Below, in pieces: positions 23,977 through 33,417 of a stretch of DNA of 44,348 nt (the first letter of the stretch is position 1; every line of letters begins with the position of its first letter). Where the stretch lies: NCBI RefSeq assembly GCF_018332655.1, contig NZ_BOQL01000102.1, positions 1 through 44,348 of the forward strand. Reading direction: 5' to 3'. The notes beneath the pieces were generated by a model, which was given only the letters and a program-made list of their open reading frames with translations, ran no database searches and was not told the DNA's origin. Source of the stretch: Actinoplanes auranticolor. GTDB taxonomy: Bacteria; Actinomycetota; Actinomycetes; Mycobacteriales; Micromonosporaceae. The translations under genes were made by a program, and so were the position numbers.

Positions 23977-24996
23977 ATGCGCGTACGCGCTCTGCGGTCC
24001 ACTGTGTCCTGGCGCGCTGCCGCGCCGTTGTCCGTCCTTGCCGTCCTGCTCGCGGGCTGCTCCGCCACGGCGAATGAACCCGAGACTCCCCCGTCCGTGT
24101 CGGCCGGACCGGTCACGCTCGCCAACTGCGGTGCACCGCTGACCGTCCCGGCGCCGCCGGCCCGAGCGGTCACGATGAACCAGCCCGCCACCGAGATCAT
24201 GCTGGCCCTGGGCCTGCAGGACCGGATGATCGGCACCGCCTACCTCGACGACACGATCCTGCCGCAGTACGCCGCCGCCTACGCCGAGGTCCCGGTGCTG
24301 GCGAAGGAGTACCCGTCGAAGGAGAAGCTCCTCGAAGCCGAGCCGGACTTCGTCTACGCCTCGTTCGCCAGTGCTTTCACCGATGAAGGCGCCGGTGACC
24401 GCCAGAGTTGGGAGAAACTCGGGGTGAGGACGTACAACTCCCCCGCCGGCTGCGCGAAGGAGACCCGGCCGGCCAAACTGAGCACCGAGGACGTGTTCGC
24501 CGAAATTCGCGACATCGCCGCGATCTTCGGCGTCCGCGACCGCGCCGAGGCGCTGATCGCCGACCAGCAGGCCCGCATCGCCGCAGCGGCCGCCACGGTC
24601 GCAGACGCCACGGCCACCACCGTGCTGTGGTGGGACGGTGGCAGCGACGCGCCCAGCGTGGGCGCCTGCTGCGGCGCCCCCGGCATGATCATGCAGGCGG
24701 TCGGCGTCACCAACGCCTTCGCCGACCTGAGCGGCAGCTGGGCCGACTCCAGCTGGGAGACCGTCGCCGACCGCAACCCGGACGCGATCGTGCTGATCGA
24801 CGCGGGCTGGGATCCCGCCGCCGCCAAGCGGGCTTTCCTGCAGCGGAATCCCACGCTGAAGGACCTGCCCGCCGTGCGCGGCAACCGGTTCATCGCCATC
24901 CCGTTCTCGTCGACCGCGGCCGGCGTCCGCAACGTGCTCGGCATCGAAGCACTCGCCAGGGGCCTCAGCGCCCTGCCCGCCAAGGCGGGCAGCTGA
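23977..24996 (+). CDS. Corrinoid-type ABC transporter binding lipoprotein (BtuF/FecB family)
   Basis: 339 residues. Signal peptide with lipobox LLAGC; then the FecB/BtuF two-lobe fold: LANCGAPLTVPAPPARAVTM, ATEIMLALGLQDRMIGTAYL, LLEAEPDFVYASF and NPDAIVLIDAGWD. The pattern GAGDRQSWEKLGV together with LWWDGGSDAP resembles proteins that pipelines often call putative F420-0 transporter binding proteins. The cobalamin riboswitch in its leader argues instead for cobalamin or a corrinoid precursor. An unusual Cys pair (GACCGAPG) sits where the family normally has a Gly-rich loop and could contact the ligand or a metal. GGAAGG precedes the ATG. It leads a three-gene operon. Confidence 0.87.
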   Translation: MRVRALRSTVSWRAAAPLSVLAVLLAGCSATANEPETPPSVSAGPVTLANCGAPLTVPAPPARAVTMNQPATEIMLALGLQDRMIGTAYLDDTILPQYAAAYAEVPVLAKEYPSKEKLLEAEPDFVYASFASAFTDEGAGDRQSWEKLGVRTYNSPAGCAKETRPAKLSTEDVFAEIRDIAAIFGVRDRAEALIADQQARIAAAAATVADATATTVLWWDGGSDAPSVGACCGAPGMIMQAVGVTNAFADLSGSWADSSWETVADRNPDAIVLIDAGWDPAAAKRAFLQRNPTLKDLPAVRGNRFIAIPFSSTAAGVRNVLGIEALARGLSALPAKAGS

Positions 24997-25001
24997 CCGC
25001 C

Positions 25002-26056
25002 GTGACCACCCGCCCGACCGCAGTCCGGTACCGGCTGCGGCAGGCGGGTGGCACGGTCGCGGTGCTGATCTTCTTCACCGCCGGACTCGCCGGGTCCATC
25101 GGCGCGGCGATCACTGTCGGCCCGGCCGACCTGTCTCTGGGCACCGTATGGACGGTCGTCGCCGACCACCTCGGTATCGCGAGCGGGGACGTACCGCTGC
25201 TCCGTGACCACATCGTCTGGGAGCTGCGGCTGCCGCGGGTCCTCGGTGCGGCCGTCGTCGGCGCCGGTCTCGCCGCGGCCGGGGCGGTCCTGCAGACCGT
25301 CACCCGTAACCCGCTCGCCGACCCGTACCTGCTCGGCGTCTCCTCCGGCGCCTCCCTCGGCGCCGTCGCCGTCATCGTGCTCGGCCTCGGCACCGGCACC
25401 GCCGCCCTGGCCGGCGGCGCGTTCACCGGTGCCCTGGTGGCGTTCGCCCTGGTCGTGGCCATCGCCGGCCGCGAGGCCGGGCGCGCACCGACCCGGGTGA
25501 TCCTCGCCGGCGTCGCGGTCGGGCAGCTCTGCGCCGCGCTCAGCTCGTTCGTGATCATCTGGGTCGCCGACCCGCACGCCACCCAGAGCATCACCTTCTG
25601 GCTCTCCGGCTCCCTCGCCCGCGCCGACTGGACCGCCCTAGCCTGGGCGGCGCCCACCCTGGGCGTGATCGCAACGCTGATCCTGGGGTACGCGCGCAGC
25701 CTCAACGCGTTCGCGTTCGGCGAGGAGGCCGCGGCGACCCTCGGCGTCGACGTGGGCCGGACGCGCTGGATCCTGCTGATCGCGACGGCCCTGCTGACCG
25801 CGGTTCTGGTCGCGGTCAGCGGGGCGATCGGCTTCGTCGGGCTGATCATGCCGCACGCCGTCCGCCTGCTGACCGGCCCGGACCATCGTCGGCTGCTCCC
25901 GGTGGTCATCCTGGCCGGCGCCAGCTTCATGATCTGGGTCGACACCGCCGCCCGCACGCTGTTCGAGCCGCGCGAGCTGCCCGTCGGGGTGCTGACCGCG
26001 TTGTTCGGTGTGCCCGCGTTCCTGGTGCTGCTGCGTCGCCGACGGGCGGGCCGCTG

Positions 26057-26057
<1 letters not shown>
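25002..26057 (+). CDS. FecCD/BtuC-type ABC transporter permease
   Basis: 351 residues from the GTG at 25002, five bases after the binding-protein stop. About ten membrane helices are expected for the family. Signature stretches include LRLPRVLGAAVVGAGLAAAG, NPLADPYLLGVSSGASLGAV, GFVGLIMPHAVRLLTGPDHR and the C-terminal LPVGVLTALFGVPAFLVLL. The first helix (VAVLIFFTAGLAGSIGAAIT) follows a short basic tail. The stop overlaps the ATPase ATG (TGATG). Substrate assignment follows the riboswitch: cobalamin or a related corrinoid. Confidence 0.92.
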
Positions 26058-26842
<785 letters not shown>

Positions 26843-26881
26843 CCTCGATCACCTCAGCGCCCCGCCACTGGCAGGAGGAAG

Positions 26882-27922
26882 ATGATCACACCGTTGCGCG
26901 TCGGCGATCCCACTCGCCTGGGCGGCTATGAGCTGGTCGGCCGCTTGGGCACGGGCGGGATGGGCACGGTGTATCTCGGCCGCGGGCACAACGGGCAACG
27001 GGTCGCCGTGAAGACCATCCGCACCGAGTACGCGTGGGACGACACCCTGCGGGGCCGCTTCCGCAGCGAAGTGAACCGGCTGCGCCAGGTGCCGTCGTTC
27101 TGCACCGCGGCGGTGCTCGACGCCGACTCCGACCACGATCCGCCGTACCTGGTGGTGGACTATGTTTCCGGCCCGAGCCTCGCCGCGGAGGTTCAGCAGA
27201 ACGGTCCGCTCAGCCCGGACTCGCTGCCCGGTGTGATCATCGGCGCCACTGCGGCGCTGGTCGCGATCCACCAGGCCGGGGTGGTCCACCGTGATCTCAA
27301 ACCGGACAATGTCCTGATCACCCTGGGTAGCATCAAAATCATCGACTTCGGTGTCGCCCGCTCGCTGGACCACACGAGCCAGCACACCGCGAGCGGGCAG
27401 ATGATCGGCACGGTCCAGTACATGGCACCCGAGTCCTTCGACACGACCGCGGGTGGCCCGGTGACCGCCGCCGCGGACATCTTCGCCTGGGGCGTGCTCG
27501 TCACCTACGCGGCGACCGGGCGCACTCCCTTCACCGCGAACACGCCGCCGGCCACAGCCCTGCGCATCGCTACTCAGCCTCCCGACCTGACCGGCCTCAC
27601 CGGCGTACTGCGCGGCCTGGTCGTCCAGGCACTGAGCAAGCGGCCCGAGGACCGGCCCACCGCACGCCAGCTCCTCGAGACCCTGCTCGGCATCACACCG
27701 GCCCCGGTCCCGAGACCACACCGGACGCCCCTGCCCCCGTCGCGCCCTCGATCGACACTCCCGCCCGCAAGCCCCCGGCCGGCTCCGTCCTTGCCCACAC
27801 CGGTGCCGCCCTCGGGCGAGAAGCGCAGCCACACCGTCGCCTTCATCATCCTGATGGTGCTGACCGGCCTGCTCGGCGTGACGCTGACCAGCGTCCTGTT
27901 CTACCTGGTGGACAACACCTGA
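26882..27922 (+). CDS. Serine/threonine protein kinase, membrane-anchored, no sensor domain
   Basis: 346 residues; GGAGG sits 3-7 nt before the ATG. Kinase domain 15-275: Gly-rich loop GTGGMG (23-28), K44 (VAVK), E63, catalytic HRDLKPDN (D138), DFG (D155) and APE (182-184). A Pro-rich linker (about 280-315) leads to one membrane helix at about 320-342 (VAFIILMVLTGLLGVTLTSV) with only five residues outside. It is therefore a Hanks-type kinase without an extracellular sensor. It begins 39 bp after the corrinoid ATPase and could be cotranscribed. A role in that uptake is not shown. Confidence 0.92.
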   Translation: MITPLRVGDPTRLGGYELVGRLGTGGMGTVYLGRGHNGQRVAVKTIRTEYAWDDTLRGRFRSEVNRLRQVPSFCTAAVLDADSDHDPPYLVVDYVSGPSLAAEVQQNGPLSPDSLPGVIIGATAALVAIHQAGVVHRDLKPDNVLITLGSIKIIDFGVARSLDHTSQHTASGQMIGTVQYMAPESFDTTAGGPVTAAADIFAWGVLVTYAATGRTPFTANTPPATALRIATQPPDLTGLTGVLRGLVVQALSKRPEDRPTARQLLETLLGITPAPVPRPHRTPLPPSRPRSTLPPASPRPAPSLPTPVPPSGEKRSHTVAFIILMVLTGLLGVTLTSVLFYLVDNT

Positions 27923-27939
27923 GCCCGACCGCCCGGCCG

Positions 27940-29228
27940 CTAGAACAATCGACCCTCCCCCTCGTCGCCTTCGAACTCGTCCTCGGACAACTGGTTCGCC
28001 GATCCGCGGTAGACCCAGTGCCAAGCCTCGGCCGGGTACGGTTCGAAGTGGTACGTCGCGGCGTTGTCGCTGAGCCACCGGTGGAACCAGTCCGTCCGCT
28101 TGATCCGCCGGAGGCCACCCGACGGCCCGCTCCCGGTGCCCAGGTCCACGGCCAGGCCGTCCTGGTGGTTGCTGTATCCGGGCGCGGCGATGTACTTGCG
28201 CATCAGCTTCGTCAGGATTTCCACGGACTGCGGGCCGTGCGGGTCGCCGGTCGCGCGCCGGTCCGCCGCGGACTCGGCGTAGTAGTACGGGAATCCGCGC
28301 TTGCCCTTGCCGTCCTTGCCTTGCCAGATCTCGAACTGCCGCCAGGCCGACCTATACGCGCTGGTCAGCCCGATCCGGGTCCGGCCGGCGAGCCCGGCGG
28401 CGGCGAGCGCGGCCCGCGCCGCATCGAGCATGCGCTGCGCCGCCTCGGCGGCGTCCGCACGCAGCCGCATCTTGTCAACCCGACCGAGTGTGTCTCCCGG
28501 GAGACTATCCACGAAGGATCCCTTCGAGGTGGCCATGTGACGCTCGAAGACGGCCCGCATGAACGCCATCAACTCCGGTGTCGCGGTGCCGGGCCCGTAC
28601 CAGGCGAGGCCGGCGGCCGAGATCTTGCCGTGCGCGGGGGCGCCTGTCGCGGGGGCGGCCCGCAGGGCCGGGCGGACGATGGTGTCCCGGATCTCCAACC
28701 AGGACCGCGTCAGGTCGGTCTCGTGTCGCTGGATCTTGCGGCCGGCCGCCTCGGGGTGCCGGAAGTAGAAGACGATGTTGGTCAGGTCGTTCTCCGAGTC
28801 GTACCCGGCCGCCCGGGCGAGGGCGATCGCCGAACCCCAGGCCTGGCCGGCCAGCGCGTCCATCACCCGCGTCGGCAACCGGAACAGCCGCATCAGCGGG
28901 TGGTCGCTCGATTCCTCCTCGATCTCGCCCTGCAGGTGGTCCCGCATCGCTTCGAAGCCGTTGACGCGGTGCTTCAGCCATTCCGGGTGGGTCCGGATTC
29001 CGATGGTTCCGAAGCGGCCGAACGGATGGGACCGCTCGTCCCGGGCCGGCACCACGTGCACCGCGTCTGGTTCGTGGCCGGCCCGATCGCGCACGTTGTG
29101 CGCGGCGGTCAGCACGTGCCGCGGTCCGACGACTCAGCACCGACTCGTCGGCCGGCCGGGATCCGTAGGTCGCGAATAAGGGTCTGCGAGGGAGCCTCGG
29201 CCAGACTCGATCGCATGCAGAAATCCAT
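27940..29228 (-). pseudogene. Trypsin-like N-terminus fused to VanY/M15 carboxypeptidase domain, with frameshift
   Basis: Starting at the ATG at 29228 (GGAGG 4 nt upstream), one frame encodes MDFCMRSSLAEAPSQTLIRD and continues RIPAGRRVGAE. Near 29130 the reading must shift by one base to continue as VVGPRHVLTAAHNV, the His-containing block of trypsin/V8-like proteases, then SHPFGRFGTIGIRTHPEW. After about 50 residues the protease resemblance stops, leaving no Asp or Ser of the triad. The rest is an M15-type D-Ala-D-Ala carboxypeptidase: LTSAYRSAWRQFEIW, SNHQDGLAVDLG (metal His/Asp) and AEAWHWVY. Without repair of the shift, a 391-residue product from GTG 29115 is still possible. A chimera formed by deletion is likely. 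Confidence 0.7.
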
Positions 29229-29287
29229 CATGCCTCCAGCCGAGCCATCTGGGCGTTGACATCGGTGTAGTTGGGCAGGGTGGGGCC

Positions 29288-29683
29288 GTCAACGAGGGCC
29301 CGTTCGCCGTCTACAACGGCGGGAAGACTTTCCTGACGTACTCGGCGAGCCACTGCAACACCCCCGACTACAAGCTCGGCACCCTGACCTGGACCGGTGG
29401 CGACCCGATGTCGGCCGGCTCATGGACCAAGCGGTCCACACCCATCTTCCAGCGCAGCGACGCCAACGGCGTCTACGGCCCCGGCCACGCCTCTTTCTCC
29501 CGCTCCCCCGACGGCGCCGAGACGTGGATCATCTACCACGCCAACTCCTCGACCAGCCAGGGCTGCGGCACCACCCGCACCACCAGAGCCCAGAAAATCG
29601 GCTGGAACTCCGACGGCACACCCAACCCCGGCACGCCGGTACGCACCGGCGTCTCGATTCCCGGCCCCTCCGGCGACTCCTGA
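29288..29683 (+). pseudogene. C-terminal remnant of a GH43-family glycoside hydrolase
   Basis: About 131 codons are open up to the TGA at 29681. The residues resemble the C-terminal blades of GH43 arabinofuranosidase/xylosidase-type enzymes: VNEGPFAVYNGGKTFLTYSA, YKLGTLTWTGGDPM, STPIFQRSDANGVYGPGHAS and WIIYHANSSTS. The N-terminal blades, the catalytic Asp and the signal peptide are missing. There is no ribosome-binding site, and the first Met (29408) lies inside a conserved stretch. The 5' breakpoint falls within 60 bp of the divergent chimera gene's start, so a deletion joined the two. Confidence 0.75.
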
Positions 29684-29799
29684 CCCGCACACGTCATCCG
29701 TAATCGAACAACCGTTCCACGTGCTGGCGCGGCGGCCGGTGAGCCGCCGCGCCGCGCGGTCACCGGCCCCCTGTGGTTCGTCGACGGCACCGGCGGAGG

Positions 29800-30522
29800 T
29801 CAGCTGATCGTGGCCGCCCGCTGTGCGGCCTTGCCGATCAGGTCCCGGACCAGCTTCTCGGAGCCGCCGGTGTTCTCCCAGCCCAGGTCCGTGACCACGA
29901 CGATCACGTCGCCCACCCGGGCCATCGCCGCGTACCGGCTGACGGTCTCCTTCTTCTCATCGGCGTAGCTCTCTTTCTGCTCGATGCGGACCAGCACCGA
30001 CTGGTCACCGGCGCTCGGGGTGCCGAGAACCGTCCAGCGCCGCTGACCCTCGCCGAGGCCGCCCGGGCATCGCTTCAGGGCATCACCGATCTCCTTGAAC
30101 TGTTCGGCCGCGCCGCCCGGCGCGTGCTGCCCCACGAACTCGGTCACCACGGCCGGAACGTCGCCGCCCGCGGGAGGCTCGATGAAGTACCGCACAGCGA
30201 CCGCTTCCTCGCGGGAACCGTCGCTGGAATACCGCTCGTCTCCGCAGGGACGCAACGGCCGCAGGTGGGAGAACTCTCCTTCCGGCAACGGTTGCGCCTC
30301 GGCGTCGCGCACGTCCGCCGGCTGCAGCAGCGCGCCCGCCGGAATGCCTGATCCGCCGGTCGACGACGGCTGCGGATTCGCGGTCGAGGTTTCGCTGCCG
30401 GTGACGGTCGGCGCCGATGCCGATGCCGACCCGGCCGGCGAGTCGGTGCCGGAAGTACATCCGGCCAGCGAGACACCGAGAATCGAGGCGCACGCGGCGA
30501 GGCGGACAGAGGTGGTCCTCAT
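29800..30522 (-). CDS. Putative lipoprotein of unknown function
   Basis: 240 residues from the ATG at 30522 (AGAGGA eight bases upstream). A lipobox (VSLAGC, C22) is followed by a long Ser/Thr/Pro-rich linker (residues 24-60), then a globular domain of about 165 residues with two cysteines (RPCGDERYSS; ALKRCPGG). The end reads MARVGDVIVVVTDLGWENTG, resembling the extracellular sensor-like domain of actinobacterial PknH-type kinases, but weakly. The protein should be anchored outside the membrane. No operon partner; it diverges from marR. Confidence 0.75.
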   Translation of the reverse strand: MRTTSVRLAACASILGVSLAGCTSGTDSPAGSASASAPTVTGSETSTANPQPSSTGGSGIPAGALLQPADVRDAEAQPLPEGEFSHLRPLRPCGDERYSSDGSREEAVAVRYFIEPPAGGDVPAVVTEFVGQHAPGGAAEQFKEIGDALKRCPGGLGEGQRRWTVLGTPSAGDQSVLVRIEQKESYADEKKETVSRYAAMARVGDVIVVVTDLGWENTGGSEKLVRDLIGKAAQRAATIS

Positions 30523-30700
30523 CGGAAAATTCCTCTCGGTCAACGGGTCGCATCACAGTGCCCTGCACAGCCATCCGCCACACTTCATGGTCCGGGCGCA
30601 CCTTCGCCTGATCCCTCCGGTGCCCCCGGAGGGCGACCACGGCCGGGCGATCGGCGTGGCCCTCCTCGGCACGAGCGTCTTGGCCGAGATGCGGCGATGC

Positions 30701-30716
30701 ATTTCGAATTCAAAGC
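30701..30716. promoter_or_regulatory. Predicted MarR operator (autoregulatory site)
   Basis: ATTTCGAATTCAAAGC matches the 16-bp palindrome found upstream of the quinone oxidoreductase (GCTTCGAATTCGAAGC) at 13 of 16 positions. It lies 8-23 bp before the marR ATG. Confidence 0.55.
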
Positions 30717-30723
30717 AAGTACG

Positions 30724-31239
30724 ATGGATCGCGTGAGTGACCCGACGGCCCGCCTCAACACCGAACAACTTGGTGCGTACCTCGCCCTGATGGAGATCAG
30801 CAGCCTTCTCCAGTACGCCGTCGACGAGCACCTGCGAAACGCCGGCGATCTGAGCTACGTGCAGTTCCAGATTCTGGCCCGGCTGGTCGGCGCACCCGAC
30901 GGCAAGCTCCGCATGACCGACCTGGCCGACGGCATCGTCTACAGCCGCAGCGGACTCACCTACCAGGCCGGCCTGCTGGCCAAGCGCGACCTGATCACCC
31001 GCGCGCCGTCGCCGGACGACGAACGGAGCGTCATCGTGTCCGTCACCGATGCCGGCCGTGCACTGTTCGACCACGTGCTGCCCGGGCATGTCGACGACGT
31101 GCGGCGGCTGCTGTTCGAGCCCATGACCGACAAAGACCTCGCCGCCCTCAGCACCGTCCTCGGTCGCGTTCGCGCCCATATGCGCGCCACCCCGCCACGG
31201 TCGGCCAAACCCCGCGCCGGGCGTAACCGAACCGGCTGA
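30724..31239 (+). CDS. MarR-family transcriptional regulator
   Basis: 171 residues from the ATG at 30724; a GTG at 30733 (VSDPTARL) and an ATG at 30697 are alternatives, and no ribosome-binding site is evident. The winged HTH runs through LSYVQFQILARLVGAPDGKL, MTDLADGIVYSRSGLTYQAG and the wing SPDDERSVIVSVTDAG, with dimerisation helices at both ends. MarR proteins commonly sense phenolics or electrophiles. The TTCGAATTC-type palindrome in its own leader also occurs before the oxidoreductase operon at 40.2 kb, making it the best candidate regulator of that operon (inference). Confidence 0.9.
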   Translation: MDRVSDPTARLNTEQLGAYLALMEISSLLQYAVDEHLRNAGDLSYVQFQILARLVGAPDGKLRMTDLADGIVYSRSGLTYQAGLLAKRDLITRAPSPDDERSVIVSVTDAGRALFDHVLPGHVDDVRRLLFEPMTDKDLAALSTVLGRVRAHMRATPPRSAKPRAGRNRTG

Positions 31240-31300
31240 GGCCGCTCAGCGGGCAGCGCCCGCTCGTCCCGGGCGCCCAGCTCCGGGCCGGAGACGTCCC

Positions 31301-31340
31301 GGGGCGCGGCCGCCGCGCCCCATCGTCCCGTATCGGGACG
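31301..31340. terminator. Two consecutive GC hairpins after marR
   Basis: GGGGCGCGG-CCG-CCGCGCCCC (31301-31321) is a perfect 9-bp stem, followed by CGTCCCG-TAT-CGGGACG (31324-31340), a perfect 7-bp stem. They lie about 60 bp after the marR stop. No T-run is present, as is common for actinomycete terminators. A terminator for marR is the simplest reading. Confidence 0.55.
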
Positions 31341-31402
31341 CGAGGCGACGCAGACACCACGCCACGCGCGGTCGCTCCGCTGACCGTCAGCGCGAATGCT
31401 GC

Positions 31403-31612
31403 GTGCCCGCCTTCAACTACCACGACGGCCAGCGGCTCGGCATGTGGATCTGCACCAACGGTGAGAACCGGAGGTGGGAGTTCACCGGGGGCACGCTGCG
31501 GACGCGCAACAACATGTGCATGGACATCAGGAACTGGAACGTCGCCGACGGTGCGGAACTGCACCTGTGGGAGTGCAACGGCGGCACCAACCAGAAGTGG
31601 CGTCGCGGCTGA
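31403..31612 (+). pseudogene. C-terminal fragment of a ricin-type lectin (CBM13) domain
   Basis: About 69 codons containing two QxW-like repeats (ENRRWEF and NQKWRRG) and the conserved LRTRNNMCMDI and ELHLWECNGG segments of the ricin-B beta-trefoil. Only about one and a half of three subdomains remain. No catalytic domain, signal peptide or ribosome-binding site precedes it. Such modules normally sit at the end of secreted glycoside hydrolases, so this is the stump of one. Confidence 0.7.
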
Positions 31613-31807
31613 CCTCGTGGCATTCGCGCACGGGAGGCCACGTCATCCAGGGTTCACCTGTGCCTGGATGACGTCGGCACGCTCGCACAAACTCGCAGCA
31701 TGACGAACTTGTTCGAGTTGGGCCACGCCTGGCGAGGGATCCGGCGGACCGTGGCCGGACAGTGACCCACGTTGCCCTTGCTCGAGACATACCGAAAGAG
31801 GAGTTCC

Positions 31808-32308
31808 ATGATTCCCGATGACGACCCCACCCGTACGCTGACCGTGGCGGACCCCGACGATCCGGCAACGACATTCGTCTCCCTGGTCGGCAACACCTAC
31901 GCCATGCTGATCACCGGCGCCCAGACCAACGGCCGGTACTGCCTCATCGACATGTGCGTGCCCGACGGTGGCGGCCCGCCGCCGCACCGGCACGACTTCG
32001 AGGAGATGTTCACCGTCCTCGAAGGAGAGCTCGAGTTCACCTTCCGCGGCGAGAAGCACGTCGTAAAGGCCGGATCCACCGTCAACATCCCGGCCAACGC
32101 ACCGCACTTCTTCCGCAACACCTCCGGCGCACCGGCCCGCATGCTGTGCATGTGCACCCCCGCCGGCCAGGACGAGTACTTTCTGCGGATCGGCACCGTC
32201 GTCGACGGCTGGGACGCGCCCCCGCCGCAGCTGACCGACGACGAGCGCGCCGACCAGCGCCGCCGCGCCGGCGAGCTGGCCTCGACCTACCGCAGCGAGT
32301 TCCTCTGA
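31808..32308 (+). CDS. Cupin-domain protein
   Basis: 166 residues from the ATG at 31808, with AGAGGAG just upstream. Cupin motif 1 is complete (GGGPPPHRHDFEEMFTVLEG: two His, one Glu), and motif 2 follows as NIPANAPHFFRNTSG (His). These bind one metal ion in a small beta-barrel. The ligand residues are intact, so an enzyme (dioxygenase or isomerase) or sensor role is possible. After the barrel there is a helical tail (TDDERADQRRRAGELASTYR). It has no operon partner. Confidence 0.88.
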   Translation: MIPDDDPTRTLTVADPDDPATTFVSLVGNTYAMLITGAQTNGRYCLIDMCVPDGGGPPPHRHDFEEMFTVLEGELEFTFRGEKHVVKAGSTVNIPANAPHFFRNTSGAPARMLCMCTPAGQDEYFLRIGTVVDGWDAPPPQLTDDERADQRRRAGELASTYRSEFL

Positions 32309-32401
32309 ACCGCCTTCCGGCCCGGCGGGCGTAGACCGCGGCGCACAACGTCGAGGGTCACGCCCGCCGGGTACTGTGCCGAGCAGATCGGCACCGCGGA
32401 A

Positions 32402-32545
32402 TCAGGCTTCCAGGGTCCAGGAGACGAGGCGGCCGGCGGTCTCGCCGTAGCGATCGGGCACCTCGAGCGTCCAGACCCCGTTGGCCGGCTCGGACGACAG
32501 GTCCACCCGAGGTTGATTGACCGACAAGGTGATCTCGGGGGTCAT
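32402..32545 (-). pseudogene. C-terminal stump of a proprotein-convertase P-domain
   Basis: The last 30 residues before the TGA (SSEPANGVWTLEVPDRYGET, then AGRLVSWTLEA) match the ending of P-domains attached to secreted subtilisin-like and metallo-proteases. The 47-codon ORF from the ATG at 32545 is not a complete P-domain. The frame stays open upstream to about 32690 but resembles nothing. The protease itself is absent. Recognition rests on the WTL-x-V-x-D...G-x-L-x-SW pattern. Confidence 0.5.
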
Positions 32546-32688
32546 CCCTGCCTCCACCGAGACGACAGCCGGCCCCTGCGCCGTAGCTCCGGCGGAAACC
32601 GTCCCGGCGAGAACCGGGCGCCGCCGTACCCCGGGACGATTCGGCGGGCGGGTGAAGGTGCGTGAGAGCTCACCGTGCCTGCGCTGCG

Positions 32689-33333
32689 CTATTTCGTGGC
32701 GGCGGGAGTCCGGCCGAGGTCGACGCCGGCGAAGAAGGTGCGACCGCCCATGGTCATGGCGGGCTGGAACTGGCTCATCAGCCGGGTGCGCACCGGTGAG
32801 TCGGCGAAGCGTGGTTCGAGCTGGTACTCAGCGGCCAGCGACCACCAGGTCACCGGAGTGACACCGGCCATGATCATGCGTTGTACGGCCATGTCGTGGG
32901 CTTCCTTGCTGGTGCTGGCGGTGGCGTCGACGACCACGTACGCCTCGTAGCCTTCGCGTACCGCGCCGAGGGCGGTCTGCAACACGCAGCCATCGGTGGC
33001 GATGCCGCCGATGACCAGCCGGTTGTTGCCGGTGGCCTTGACCGCCGCGGCGAACCGTTCGTCGAGGAACGAGTTGAACGCGGTCTTGCGTTCGATGACT
33101 TCCTGATCGCCCAGGGCCGCCAGCAGTTCCGGGTAGAGCGGGCCGGAGGGCTTGGACGCCTCCCCGTTGGTCACGACCAGCGGCGCGCCGTAGAGCCTGG
33201 CCGTCGTGGCCAGCCCGACGACGTTGGCCAGGTGATCGCGCAAGTCGTGAGAGCGCAGCAGATTGGCGAAGCCGACGGCATAGTCCACGAGCACCACGGT
33301 GGAGTTGTCGGGAGAGAGCGGTGCGAGGTTCAT
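32689..33333 (-). CDS. Cysteine hydrolase (isochorismatase-like)
   Basis: 214 residues from the ATG at 33333; AAGGGA lies eight bases upstream. The catalytic triad of the family is visible: D17 (VVLVDYAVG), K83 (ERKTAF) and C116 (ATDGCVLQ). Members hydrolyse amides or vinyl ethers (nicotinamidase, N-carbamoyl compounds, isochorismate). The sequence between them is most like the YcaC-type cysteine hydrolases of unknown substrate. It is divergent from the TetR gene at 33418, with palindromic repeats between, so it is probably its target. Confidence 0.88.
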   Translation of the reverse strand: MNLAPLSPDNSTVVLVDYAVGFANLLRSHDLRDHLANVVGLATTARLYGAPLVVTNGEASKPSGPLYPELLAALGDQEVIERKTAFNSFLDERFAAAVKATGNNRLVIGGIATDGCVLQTALGAVREGYEAYVVVDATASTSKEAHDMAVQRMIMAGVTPVTWWSLAAEYQLEPRFADSPVRTRLMSQFQPAMTMGGRTFFAGVDLGRTPAATK

Positions 33334-33360
33334 GACGTGTCCCTTCATCGCGCGAGAGCC

Positions 33361-33411
33361 TTACTGACCACGTGGTCACTACCGTACGCCCTACTGACCA
33401 GCTGTACAGTA
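33361..33411. promoter_or_regulatory. TetR operator candidates between cysteine hydrolase and tetR
   Basis: ACTGACCACGTGGTCACT contains the perfect 14-bp palindrome TGACCACGTGGTCA (33365-33378). A second site, TACTG-N10-CAGTA (33392-33411), shares the left half: TACTGACCA occurs at both 33362 and 33392, 30 bp apart. They cover the region just before the tetR start codon. Confidence 0.6.
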
Positions 33412-33417
33412 AGAGCC

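Noticed and set aside
29116..29300. Insertion sequence at the GH43/VanY junction
   Set aside because: No terminal inverted repeats, target duplication or transposase sequence is visible; a simple deletion explains it.
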